This document shows, one piece after another, positions 32,946-44,074 of a DNA stretch of 64,000 nucleotides. Positions within the stretch are counted from its first letter, which is position 1; each line of letters begins with the position of its first letter. The notes under the pieces were generated by a model that was not told the origin of the DNA, made no database searches, and saw only the letters and a list, made by a program, of their open reading frames with translations. The stretch spans positions 6,908,213 to 6,972,212 of the forward strand of contig NC_069124.1 of assembly GCF_026914265.1 (NCBI RefSeq), in the 5' to 3' direction. This DNA is from Mya arenaria. Its lineage: Eukaryota; Mollusca; Bivalvia; Myida; Myidae. A program made the translations under genes and the position numbers.

Positions 32946-33229
32946 ACACACATTTATACTCTTAGCATCATTTCAACAATTGATTGTGTAAAAAGGCTAA
33001 ACAAAAAGAGATAAAACATAAACTATATGTGAAACTAAACTGCAGGATCCGAAGTATATTATCCGCGCAAGTTTTCACCACAAAAGTACACGTGCACATC
33101 AATACCGTAATAAAATTTGTCAACAATAAACATTGCGCGTCTTCCTGTACATAAGTGGTTAGTTCGAATGTGTTTTCATGAATTGCGTTATGCCTAAGGT
33201 AATTCAGAGACTATTCTCCTTTCACTTGT

Positions 33230-33880
33230 AAATTAACATGAAATCGACGGGACAGTCCGCCATTTGCGTCTACGAAATATACACATCTTTGTCTCAAAGA
33301 CGCAACTACTGAGTCTCTTAATTCTGCATTTTGGAGATTGTAACATCGCAGCACTTACTTCGTCTCCGCCAATACATGTTGGGCTCATACATGGGCTCTT
33401 TGAGGGCCATGGCAAAACTTTAACGTTGTTTTGCTCCACGAATAAATTCGTTAACATTGCCGTTTTCGGCGTCAGTATCATTGCTGCAGCACGAGTCAAC
33501 AATGTTGTTGCATGGACGGGACAACGGCAGTCGACATAATGTAGTGATGAACTGCCCTAGCTCCCGGTACGTAATCCAGAAATACTAAACGTGGTATTTC
33601 ATTATACCTACAGCCCATACAATAGTAGTTTGACAGCCAAACAAGTTCGTTGATTGACAAACGAATTTGCAAATCTTTTCTTGCGACGCCGATACACACA
33701 CTGACTTCGATCATTAAAGTCATGAAAAATTGTACTCTTTGGAGAAGGCAATTCGTTGCTAAAGTCATAATGGCCTTTTCCGGTGTTATGCAGCCAATTG
33801 TCTACGGTTACGGCGGTGCAATATTGTCAATGTGCACCACATTACGGACGTCTGACGAGCACTCTTACTTCACGTAGACG
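33230..33880 (-). mobile_element. Decayed Tc1/mariner-type transposase fragment
   Basis: Read on the minus strand, QNNVKVLPWPSKSPCMSP matches the Tc1-family motif 'NN(I/V)-VLPWPARSPDLSPIEH'. Just upstream, YIMSTAVVPSMQQH resembles 'YIDEILRPVVLPFLQQH', followed by a broken LFQQDNARPH equivalent. Frame changes and stops interrupt it in several places and the region after SP no longer reads IEH. No terminal inverted repeats were found. It lies just before fragment D. Confidence 0.7.
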
Positions 33881-33948
33881 TCGTCTAAATGTTCACGCAC
33901 TATATTGTATTACAAGTTTAAAATTCGTGTTTTTGTCTTTAATTATAC

Positions 33949-33956
33949 TATAAAAT
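33949..33956 (+). promoter_or_regulatory. TATA box upstream of fragment D
   Basis: TATAAAAT 85 bp before the ATG-equivalent, as in copies B and C. Confidence 0.4.
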
Positions 33957-34033
33957 ATAATAATAATTATAGTACAGTGTATATACAGGCAATACTTAAT
34001 TAGACAAGAAGTACTTGTCCGATTCATTTCAAT

Positions 34034-34253
34034 ATGGTATGGCACGATTTCATTGTGAGCATTGAATACATCTCGAGGTACAAATACATAGCCCAAAATA
34101 CTACAGAGCTTGATGGAAAAGATACCACCTTTTTACATAAACTGTATTCTGCAGAAAAACTTGTGCCATTTACATCCGGATTGTTACAATGTCCATTCCA
34201 CGTTCTAAAATTATTTCATAATCAGAGGAGGGTCTCGATGGCCCTTTCTTGAA
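34034..34253 (+). pseudogene. Paralogue D: first-exon fragment of the protease-fold gene
   Basis: Reads VSIEYISRYKYIAQNTTELD and FLHKLYSAEKLVPF, aligning with residues 8-50 of B. After the equivalent of EFGDVT the frame shifts and it ends at a stop at 34,250-34,252. DNA similarity to A continues to about 34,250 (ggccctttcttgaaac). No exon 2 or exon 3 follows. A gene remnant, though a short transcript cannot be excluded. Confidence 0.75.
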
Positions 34254-34855
34254 ACAGTGGTGGACTTTTCACCACTGTCAATAAATAGTTTCATACAAAT
34301 TGCTTAATGCGTGCGTCCAACTGCACCGACATAGTATCTCCGTCTATTCTTTAAAGCATGCCGTCATGATAAAACAAACACACCTACACTAAAGTTCGTG
34401 TCCAATTATAATGCTGTTTAGAAACATTGGATGCTAGAAGGATGAATGGAAACCTGATTTCGGGAGTTATTTCAGGAGCATCGTCCTGACGGATGAATGC
34501 CCTTAAAATGACAAACTTTTGTGACAGTGGGTTCAAAATAGTATGCCTTCAAATGGAAAAATCACGATAATTGCGGTAACATTTCGGAACGGATGCCAAT
34601 AATGATGTTTTGAAACAGGTTGATTTTTTTTAGATAATACTATATCATTTTAATGGTTTATAACATTCTTATTTCTTGTGCAATGCATATACTATTCAAA
34701 TTCTTCGAATTTTAAATGAAACTGCATATTGTTTGCTTTCAAAAATAGTACAAGAGAAATTGAACTTTTATTACACATCTTAACAACAGACATATAACAT
34801 TGTACGTAGATGTATTTATACTACGTACAAAGAAGGACGAAACGTCTTTAAATTA
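34254..34855. other. Intergenic between fragment D and the DHHC gene
   Basis: AT-rich, no coding or repeat structure recognised. Confidence 0.5.
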
Positions 34856-34861
34856 TTTATT
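34856..34861 (-). terminator. Candidate polyadenylation signal of the DHHC gene
   Basis: AATAAA on the minus strand, about 130 bp after the stop codon. Confidence 0.4.
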
Positions 34862-34989
34862 TTTTAAGTAATCAGGCTGGAAAAATTGCATTAGCAGTTA
34901 TATGACAAACAAACACAGCATCTCTTTGACAATAAAATAATTTCATATGAAGATAGTTTCAGATCTTATTAAATTCAACTTGCATCTTC

Positions 34990-35832
34990 TCACTTACTTT
35001 GGGAACCCCAAGACACTGGAAAGATGAAATTTAGTAACCAATATTTGCCGAAGACTGAATGTAAGTTGTAACGGGTTGTGTTAACATTCGATATTGCTCG
35101 CCGTTTCTTCAATTCGTGAAGCGTCATTCCATTAACCGCTAGAAACATCTGGACAAGAAATACCCGGGCACCTTCAACAGCGAAAAATACATCGATGTAA
35201 CAAAACAAGATAGCCAGACTGTTGAATCCGGAAATGCAGCCAAATATCCATCGTATAAATGTAACTGGTAGAAATAAGTCGAACCACGAAGCCGTTGTGG
35301 ACACGTACATCAAAAGATATAGGTATTTCGCGCATAAGTATCCGCATACAATACTGACAATTGTGGTGTAGAAAGCGCCAACTATGAAGTACTTCTGATT
35401 CTTCAGTCCAATGCAGTTTCCAGTCAGATAGCAATGGTGGTCTCGTTTAAGAATACAAACGTTGCATATCTTGCAATGATGGGTCCGAAATGGCTTGTTT
35501 ATCCTGCAGATCTCACAGTATCGTCTTGGGTACATTTTCGCTGTATCATATTCGGGCAATAGTTGTCCTCTTAAATGTTGCCCATTTTCTGTTTCGCCAC
35601 AGAAGTCTCTTTGCAGCCAGGTACTTTCAAAAACGTGTAAATATAAATCGTAGGTCGAAGAATACGTCATTGCCATTATCCAGTTTATTACAACTTGGAA
35701 AACTGTGAAGACGACGAAACCTTGAAATAATATCCGAGTCGGAAGATCGGAGTAGAGAACAGGTGTTATTTGATTCACACACATATACAGTTGGGCAGAA
35801 AGCAGAAGTGCAACCACTGATCGCCCTGTAAC
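34990..35832 (-). CDS. DHHC palmitoyltransferase, last exon (280 aa; ZDHHC22/24-like)
   Basis: DHHC enzymes attach palmitate to cytosolic cysteines at Golgi, ER or plasma membranes. The cysteine-rich domain reads YCEICRINKPFRTHHCKICN then VCILKRDHHCYLTGNCIG, with the active Cys at residue 134 of this exon. Hydrophobic segments lie before it (ILFQGFVVFTVFQVVINWIM) and after it (FIVGAFYTTIVSIVCGYL; FIRWIFGCISGFNSLAILFC). MTLHELKK occupies the TTxE position. The HHCYLTGNCIG wording resembles ZDHHC22 and ZDHHC24, but I cannot choose between them. The exon starts after TGATTTCAG; the open frame has no ATG before a GTG, so at least one upstream exon is missing and was not identified in 35,833-38,000. 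Confidence 0.88.
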   Translation of the reverse strand, partial: VTGRSVVALLLSAQLYMCVNQITPVLYSDLPTRILFQGFVVFTVFQVVINWIMAMTYSSTYDLYLHVFESTWLQRDFCGETENGQHLRGQLLPEYDTAKMYPRRYCEICRINKPFRTHHCKICNVCILKRDHHCYLTGNCIGLKNQKYFIVGAFYTTIVSIVCGYLCAKYLYLLMYVSTTASWFDLFLPVTFIRWIFGCISGFNSLAILFCYIDVFFAVEGARVFLVQMFLAVNGMTLHELKKRRAISNVNTTRYNLHSVFGKYWLLNFIFPVSWGSQSK

Positions 35833-37480
35833 CTGAAATCAGATTGAATGAAGTGACATTGACATAAACTTGATAAAGTAATTACTAGAAAAGACAAGCA
35901 TGTGCCTTAGAGTGAACTATACGTTTTAACAAAATGTCAACATAGGTTATAACATTTGTTAAGAACATCATTTACATTATGATACAGTGAGACAGACCGC
36001 ATATTCCACAGCTATGCTAGGAACCAATAAATACTTTCATGTTATGCAAATTAACCGAAATTGTTGAAACTGTACGTACTACCAGCCATAACAGACACCC
36101 ATTCCTTCTCCTCCTATCCTTGTTCATTCGCCATAACGACGAATTCACGAATGGAAGCTCCACACGTTCACTTGTTACTCCCATATCACTTTCAAGTTTA
36201 TATATACAAGTTTTTGCGTGCGGATCGGTCGTTAATAATTTATTGTTGGTATCCTCTCTCAACCAGACACATTTGCATTTTGTTCTTTCTTATTCTTCAT
36301 TCCTAGATTCCTGTATTGGATGAACTTTTTGAATTTCAAGATACGTATTTGCGAACACAAATAGAAACAATGTTTCTATAATATTCCGTTCTATGTCAGA
36401 TATGGACTCGGTTGAGATGCTGAGAAATAAACAACTAACAATTGGAATTTCCGCAGAATACCCAATGCAGATACCCGACAAATCAATATAGTTAGCCAAT
36501 TAAGAGCAATTCGCTCCATCATTTACATTGCATCTGGGGAGTTATCTAAAGTGATACATCTATAAATGCCCCATGGTTCAGTAATTTGTCGTTTGTACGT
36601 TGTCCCATGTCAATGTGTTTGGTTTGTTTTGGTTTCTTTCCATCGTTCTTCCATTCAATCAGCCAACAATATTAGAAAATTGTGGAGGAAACTATACACC
36701 ACTATTACAACCGGTCGATCCCCATTATCATTCGAAATATGGTCTTTTTAACAAGGTAGCAATTCCTGAGAACTTTGGGCATTGGTTACTCTTCAACTTG
36801 TACAAAGTAGTGTTTGGCATAAACATTCGTGTCAAATGTCTTCAGTACCTGTGGCAATGTGGTGACCACAATATGCATTTCAATGCAACTTGTCGAGGTT
36901 GTTTGATGATCAGAAAAAGTTAAGGTAAAACATTGGAAAATGCAACCATCATATCCTATTTATATATTATCTAATTTACATAGATATGACTCAAGTAGTC
37001 CAACCCCAAAGAACGTTGATTGCGGATGCCTAGTGACCCCATAGTATTTGGGTCTCGATGGAAATGGTTTTGTGTTATGGAAAAAGAAAATGTAAAACAA
37101 ATATCGAAACTATGTTGTCAGAGGCCTACAAAGATAGCCAAATATGACATTTAAGATCCAATTTCAGTACAAATAAAGAGCAATTATTTCCATGAAACAC
37201 ATAACATATTTGACGTTACATATAAGTTGTCAGCAAGCAAGTACCTTTCAAATTGTTCCAACATTATAGGGTATGACCATACATCAACATTTAACATTAC
37301 GGTTAATGGAGCTTTTGGGTAGCTTATGTTTTGGTCGGATTTCTTACAGGCAAAAGTTATGCACGGCTTTTTAACTTGTCATGCAATATGTATTTTTCGT
37401 CAAAAGTTCTCAAATTGCAATGATTAGTGTTGAAGCTTAACACTTACTTGTGTCAAGTATAGCCATTGAAATTTGATGAC
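35833..37480. other. Upstream of the DHHC exon; no gene identified
   Basis: It should hold the missing 5' exon(s) of the DHHC gene. A minus ORF at 36,290-36,499 (ending ETLFLFVFANTYLE...) and a plus ORF at 36,600-36,923 are open, but neither has a phase-matched donor or recognisable content, so neither is called. Confidence 0.4.
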
Positions 37481-37490
37481 CACGACCCCT

Positions 37491-37515
37491 CCCCCCCCCC
37501 CCCCCCCCCCCCCCC
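37491..37515. repeat. Poly-C run of 25
   Basis: Twenty-five uninterrupted C bases after 'cgacccct'. The minus strand could form stacked G-quadruplexes. Length is prone to slippage and sequencing error. Confidence 0.9.
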
Positions 37516-37554
37516 GTAACCTGTTAGGTACATATAACATGTTTTGTTGTTTTC

Positions 37555-37680
37555 TGCATGTTAATTAACATAACGCGGCCTGTCACTCAAACTAGCCGGA
37601 CGATACCCGACTGACCAATCAGCGTCCAAATTAGGCGGGGCTTATCAGTTGCCCGTTGCTATCCGCCATGATATCCGACA
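37555..37680. promoter_or_regulatory. GC/CpG-rich block with CCAAT and GC boxes
   Basis: Within AT-rich DNA a block holds 'ctgaccaatcagcg' (CCAAT box), 'taggcggggctta' (GC box) and 'atccgccatgat' (YY1-like). It contains several CpGs (cggacg, acgcgg). On the minus strand an ATGGCGG in fair context follows it, about 1.8 kb before the DHHC exon. A TATA-less promoter is possible; unproven. Confidence 0.3.
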
Positions 37681-38425
37681 ATCCGCACTTACCAACGGTA
37701 GTGTAATTAATCTGTTTTCTATATATTAAACACAAACCAGTTTTTTTTATAACTGAGAGATAGTAAAGACAAAGAAATTTATAATACTGACATTTTCCCT
37801 TATTGCTGCTCAAATTGTGCATATTTAATGTGACCGTACATATGAAAATATACTTATCTTTTTCGTTAGTCATAAAGCAAGAAATATCATTATGATTATT
37901 AGTGTATAATATTGACGACATCTCGCGATTTATTGTGATTTTGATTTTTTTCTCCTACTTGTGCGCAGAGTTTTAAATCCGAAGCATATACATGTGTATA
38001 TACATTTTTATGTATTGCTACTGAATAAGGAGTGGCTGGCCATGACAAGTTCAACCAAATGGGAGACGTGAATAGTAAACCACAGTGAGTGAAAAGGACA
38101 TTTATTCAATGTCAAAATTAAATAATAAATACGAGATTGACATCCTCGTAACATATTATTCACGACTAGCATATTGGGCGTCCAAACAACCGCCATAAGT
38201 GTAACAACACGACGCCCAAAGAGAGGAACTTGGCATGGCGATGCGTTGTAGATCCTGTTAATGATGGTTTGCTTATGACAATGGGAACCTAATCGTTGTG
38301 AATTCAATTCTATCATTTACGAAAACAAAAGTTTTCCAATATAACGTGAAAAACAACAGCAACTTAACTTAGTAGAAATAAAACGCCAACAAAACAATAA
38401 TTTGACAACGTACTTGTTACAAAGG

Positions 38426-39054
38426 CTACGGCATGGGCGCGTTAGATAACGTAACAACACCATACATACATGTACAAGTTACAAGCATAAACACGGGCAA
38501 AGGAGCGCATTGTGGGTAATACAGTTGGTGAAAGGCCATGTAATGCTTCCAAGCATTTCTATAGCTATTCATCATGGAGGGTGCCAGAGACGTATTTAGA
38601 AGGGTACACACACTGTAGTTCAGAAAATTGTAGTCAGGTGTTTTGGCACCGGAGTTGAGTCTATGTCCATGTGGGGCGCTAACTGACGGAACTTGTCGAC
38701 CTGAAGGCGAGAAAGTAGACCAGGTAAAACATTTTGTTTGCCTGGAATGTGCTCCGACTTCACCAAAATATTGTACTTCATACACGCTAGTACCATGCGA
38801 CGGACCAAAACCATAATATTCGAAACTTTAGACGTTTGTCTATTAATTATATGTGCGACAGAAATGTTGTCAGTGTGTAACACAATGCAACGATTTTGTA
38901 ACTGTTGACCCCATAGCTCCAAAGCCAAAACAATAGGAAAAAATTCTTTTAACGTTATACCCGCAGGTTGAATTTGGTCTGACCATGTTCCAAAAAACCA
39001 ATGACTTTTAAATGTCGCCCCAAAACCTAATGAACCAGATGCATCAGTATGCAA
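38426..39054 (-). mobile_element. Fossil DIRS-type (tyrosine recombinase) retroelement fragment
   Basis: Two recognisable parts lie on the minus strand: an RNase H-type domain (about 38,620-39,054; HTDASGSLGFG, LHTDNISVAHIIN and HIPGKQN motifs) and the N-terminal part of a tyrosine recombinase (about 38,426-38,620; LLNTSLAPSMMNSYRNAWK). This order is typical of DIRS-like elements in molluscs. Reverse transcriptase, capsid part and ends are missing; it is broken in at least one place between the parts and truncated on both sides. It looks moderately old. Confidence 0.75.
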
Positions 39055-39059
39055 GTGTA

Positions 39060-41194
39060 GTGAATCAGCCTATTTAAGTTTGTTTAGGCAAACTGCTTGG
39101 ACAAACTGTTAGTGAAAAAGATAATTCAGTTAATTTGAGTAACATTTTTTTTTATATTAAATTTAGATAAAAGATCAAATATCATATAGCTAAAGGTCAC
39201 AAAACGTATATACGTATAGTTAAAACAAAATCATCTTCGTAAATGACTCAAATCAATGTATAAACCTGTGCATTTATAATGATTATATGATCACTTCCAA
39301 CTCCTACATGTATGTTCCTTGTAAGAACAGTTTCGCATTTCATTTAATACGGATATTAATTCATTGAGAGAAATATTAAGGTAGTTATATCAATAATAAT
39401 AATTCACTAAACTTGTATAAAAGATGATTTTTGATGGAGAAAGGAAGAAAACCAGCAAAATCCATTTGATCTAAACAAAAGTCATTTTTTGTTCACTTTC
39501 GTAAAGGAAATTAATACATGTTTGGTTTCCCTATATTTGAGGTTTACAATAGAGACTGCCTTTTTACTGAAACAAAATTCCGATGTTTTTTTAGAAATTA
39601 ATAATTTCAAGTTTAGACATTAAATTATTTCTACCTGAATCAAGCATTGAATTTAATTAATTATAATAATTAACTAATTTAATGTTATACTAGCTTTTAA
39701 TGCTATGTTATACCATGTTCCATGCTTTTTTATCTGATTGTCAAGTATAAATTCTGTATAATTATCGCCTGCTTCTGTGTTCATTTCGGAGGGCCCTTAC
39801 TGAAGGGTCACGTGACACTGTAGGCGTAGCCTTATCGTAATCGGCGTGGTGTTAATTATATGTTATGGCACGGACATATAAGCCACTGGTCCTTGATTTT
39901 TGATTATACATCACAACTATGTGATATATTTCTGAGTATGTTCATATCTTATATAACGTCGTACACAACTTTATCCTCAGTATAATAAAATTCTGGTAAT
40001 ATAATTGTTTGACAGCGAACCATAACTATAATTCAATGAAAGAAGTGCACGTGACAGGTGCAGGTGGGCTTAGATAGATTTTTCGAAACCGAGGAGTTAG
40101 ATTTTAGGGTTATAAAGGTAAGGTTAGAATTCATTGAAGATCAAGAACATGTAACATAAGCTCTGTAGGACCTTTAGGCGACAAAACGCATGTGCAGTTT
40201 TTAAAATCTGTAATGTACATTTGATTAAGAACTATTTACCAGTCCTGGGTTATAACCAGTAATACCATCGACAAAGCTCCGAGCAAAGATCGAAGAGAGA
40301 GCCCTCTGATTCAGAGTGCGATACGCTGACCACTCGGCGATCGCCACAGATAGCCAGTTTCAACTGTTGACGAAGGGTAAATGATTTCCCCTGGAATGAA
40401 CTCCATTAAAAAATAAACATATACGGATTGTATTTTTATTGGAAAAATGAGCGTGATAAAGTCAAACACTTTGGGAAATTAAATATATGACAAATGAAAG
40501 GTAACGTTACAAAAGTACATATTTGACCCAATTCCTTAATAGTCAACTGTATAAAGCGTAATATCTGGTTAATATTACTAGAACAGTTAATCAAGCAATA
40601 AGTTACATGCATGACCGTTTGATTGTTTCTGTATGCATGGCCTTTTATTATTGCAGGGAACATATGACCAAAAGGAGCTGTTGTAGGTCAGCGCACTCGA
40701 CTATACGCCGCTTTGTCTAAGAGATAAATGCAATAATCCATAAACAAGAAACGCCGCAATGCGACTAAAACAGGTGTTCAATAATTGACAGAATAACTTC
40801 AGCCTTCGTTGTGAGATTCAACTGTTCTTTTTTTCAATTTTAGTAACAGGCACAAAAAGCAAATCCATCGAAGTCCTCCATAAACTCGTCCTTCACCGAG
40901 TTCGGTCGCAAAAGTCATTGACGATTTATCAAGTAGACGTGACAATAGATCCATAGAATAACTATAGGCCCGCGAAAAAACTACTACAGTAATACACAGC
41001 TCTCTGTACAAAGTTGTCTGCATTAGAAAATACTTGGGCTGCAGAATTTCAAAGGCCATAATCCAGTCATGCATGGGTTGATCTGGCTGGTTGAAGAAAG
41101 TAACCGAGCTCGGATGGATATCTAACTGCTGTATAAGTTTGATTGAGATACAATAGAAACTGAAGACAGTATGACGTTCTTAAGCAATCAGTTT
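39060..41194. other. Intergenic; no gene
   Basis: AT-rich. At 40,270-40,350 the minus strand reads 'gcgatcgccgagtggtcagc', like a tRNA A box, followed by a degenerate B-box-like stretch: probably a tRNA-derived SINE relic. Nothing else recognised. Confidence 0.4.
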
Positions 41195-41262
41195 ACGGAC
41201 GTACGCATGGACGACGGACACCAAGCCATGGCAAAGGCTCTGTCCAGTAGAGCTAAACTTAA
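41195..41262 (-). repeat. End fragment of the 'gctccactggcc' element family
   Basis: On the minus strand it reads tagctctactggaca, then gtccgtcgtccatgcgtacg, then taaac, the same order as the left end of the element at 5,781. Confidence 0.55.
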
Positions 41263-41635
41263 TTATATTTAACCTTGACCTTTTGAACTCTAGTTGATGT
41301 AAATCTGGTATTGTGTACAGAGTTGACTTTTGAGAGACATGTAATATATACGGTTAAGACTAAACGCTTGGCAAAAATGGACTTTAATCAATGCTTTAAC
41401 TAATAAATTACTTATGGAGATAGTCAATTGTTTAAGCATAAAAATATCTTAAATAGTTAAGTCCCCAATAACATGCTTCTACTAAAGAATCCTTGGGGGA
41501 AAGCAAACACAAGTTGTCTTTAATTATTTATTTTCTGAAAAATTCCAAAATACTGTATATAAGTCAACTAGGCTAACAGTGTACATACAGTTCACTTCCA
41601 AAGCATACCAGGTCAAGAGCTGCCGAAAGAAGGGT

Positions 41636-41835
41636 TGTGTTACCTAGTAATAACTTCTTAACACTTAGAAGCTAGAGTGTTACCTGGCAACAGCTTCTTA
41701 ATACTCAGAAGCTAGTGTTACCTGGCAACAGCTTCTTAATACTCAGAAGCTAGCGTTACCTAGCAACAGCTTTTTAACAATAAAAAGCTAGAGTGTTACC
41801 TAGCAACAGCTTCTAAACACTTAAAAAAGCTAGCT
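41636..41835. repeat. 38-40-bp tandem repeat with hairpin units, about 5 copies
   Basis: 'gttacct' recurs at about 41,639, 41,679, 41,717, 41,755 and 41,795. Each unit carries a palindrome (agcttcttaa...ttagaagct). Confidence 0.9.
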
Positions 41836-43950
41836 TCGTTGTACCACTTCTTTGAACATGACTCTTGTTTTTATTTCATATCTACTGGTCCTAAATCAAA
41901 TATCATTTAACGGAATGTCTATAACACTCAGTATGTGAATGAAAATTAGATACATATAAAATTACTACGAAAACAAATTCTAATATCTGGCAGTATAGAA
42001 CCAAGTACATGTGCGAGGAAGAAAGAGAAACCGCTATTAGAAGGTAAAAACATGAAAGTTATTAGCCACTATCAAAAGATTAAGTTTAATTTCTTTCTAA
42101 TTACCTTTTTATCAGAAAAAGTGAGGACAGTAAAATTCAGAGTCTGTTCTAAGAAGCGTTGACAATTATCATTATTAAAACAGAAATAAAGCCATTAGTT
42201 ACATGTAAATAGGAACCATACATACAAACATATACATAAGATCAGTTAGTATAGTTTATCTACACAGTTGTAAAATAAATAATAAATAAACCCCAAATAA
42301 AAACTACAATTCTGGACGGATATCTGTATTATAAGTATTATTGGTATTGTAATACTAGTGCACATATATACTATCACATAAACAACACTGACAAATGGAA
42401 TGGCAAATTGATACTCTTAATATGAATTTGTGATATCGAAAGATCTTGATGTCAATTACACAAAGTAATTGCTTCAAAAGTAGCAACTTCAAACACATAC
42501 AGCGAGGGCTCGGCACAAGACTGCTGTTATGCTTTCTAATTCAATTTTGAGATACAACTGTCTTGCACTAAGTCTGCAGCATTTAAGTTTGTACATGTGA
42601 TAGGTAATAATGTCCTTTCATCTTCAATGCATATTCAATTTACAGTAACCAACTTATAGAAATGTAAATCTATGTTTAACAATTTGAAACTTCATTACTA
42701 AGGCACTAAATTTCATCCTTGAATAAAATAATTATGTTAATATATAAGGACAGGTAGGACAGGTATTGATGAATATATATACACGTCAATTCTCCTCTAT
42801 CAAATGTCAAATCAATTTTTTTTGTCTCATTCACTTTGTATTTTTATCATTCACATTTCAATAGCTAGACAAAATGAGGGCATCATGAATATGAGATAGT
42901 GAAAATGGTTATGGTAATAAATAAAAGCATCGCTACATGAACTATCCAAGCATATGGAGGATACAGCTTTTGGTATATACAGAATATGGTGTAAATAAAT
43001 GTCAGCTGGTATATATTTACATATCACAGTCTCTCCTTCAAATTCTAGAGTGGTATATTGAAAAATGAGAATATTTGCAAGTACATATATCTCAGAAAAG
43101 AGAAATCAATCAATTGATTAGAAGTTGGAGGATTTCATCTTCCCATTGGACGAATTTTGAGTGGATCGGTAAGAAGGATTTCTTATACAGTGAGAAAGAC
43201 GTAGAAAAGTTTATATCATATATGGAAACAGTTTCAGGTTTCATAAAAGGTGGCAGTCTTTGTGATCCCTGCAGGAAACAAATTAAAGACAGAGATGGTG
43301 GACATATATAATACTCATTTTCATACTAGCTCCATTGGTAAAACTAGATATTTCGTTAGCAACTTTATACGTTATCACAGACAAGAACGAAAAAAAATAA
43401 ATACAACCAGCACAATTCTGTTGTAACATAACATACATTATATAAGTTTGTCAAAGAAAAGAAGAAAATTCATGGCAGAATCTTAACAAACATGCAAAAC
43501 AAGAAAAATAACCAACCACATCCACAACATGTGCTAACAATTCAAATAATGCTTTTTTGATACGAAGGGCTCGCACATAAGGAAAACTGCAAAAAGTTTT
43601 TCCAGTTTGATGAAAATGACAACTTATATGTCAAATATATAAGCGTTAGAAAATTGATGTGATTCGATGTTATTTGTAACACACATGCTAATTATTACTT
43701 TTAATGTTATGAAAGATTTTGTTACGTAATAACATGTAACTCGAAAGAAATGCTACAAGTTGCAATGTAGGAATAAAAAGAAATCAATCCAAAATAACCA
43801 TTTTTCTTATTATAAACATCGTAAATACAAGCTTTCAGTTCTTGGTATTGAATATACATAAAATTTATACATTTTTAATAATCAAAGTTGATACATGACA
43901 ATGGTTGGCTAAGCAATATCGCTGGCTGAAGTAGTTAAGTTGCTGTCCTA
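41836..43950 (-). other. Probable CEP135 3' UTR and downstream sequence
   Basis: AT-rich with no conserved coding content. A 78-codon plus ORF at 43,075-43,311 is antisense to the presumed 3' UTR and is not called. Confidence 0.35.
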
Positions 43951-44074
43951 TCAAAGCAGATCTGAGTTGTAAGATTTGGCAGTGGTGTCATCTTCAAGTG
44001 AAAGGCCGCTACGTTCTGGTGAGCGGCGACGGGAAGAACTCAGGTAGGAAGTGTCCGGGCTACGGCTCCTGTAC
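43951..44074 (-). CDS. CEP135: CEP135 last exon: RS-rich tail and stop
   Basis: ATCAGCAG/GTACAG to TGA. Encodes YRSRSPDTSYLSSSRRRSPE, then RSGLSLEDDTTAKSYNSDLL. Rich in SR/SP sites, suggesting phosphorylation. Confidence 0.9.

Noticed and set aside
36290-36923. First exon of the DHHC gene or a separate small gene
   Set aside because: The minus ORF lacks a donor in the phase required by the acceptor at 35,832, and the plus ORF has no recognisable content.
40262-40352. tRNA gene on the minus strand (gccgagtggtcagc)
   Set aside because: The A-box side is tRNA-Ser/Leu-like, but the anticodon arm and acceptor stem do not pair properly; probably a SINE head.
43075-43311. 78-aa plus ORF (SQKREINQLIRSWRISSSHW...)
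   Set aside because: Open and not low-complexity, but without homology I can recognise, splice context or a partner; antisense to the presumed CEP135 3' UTR.
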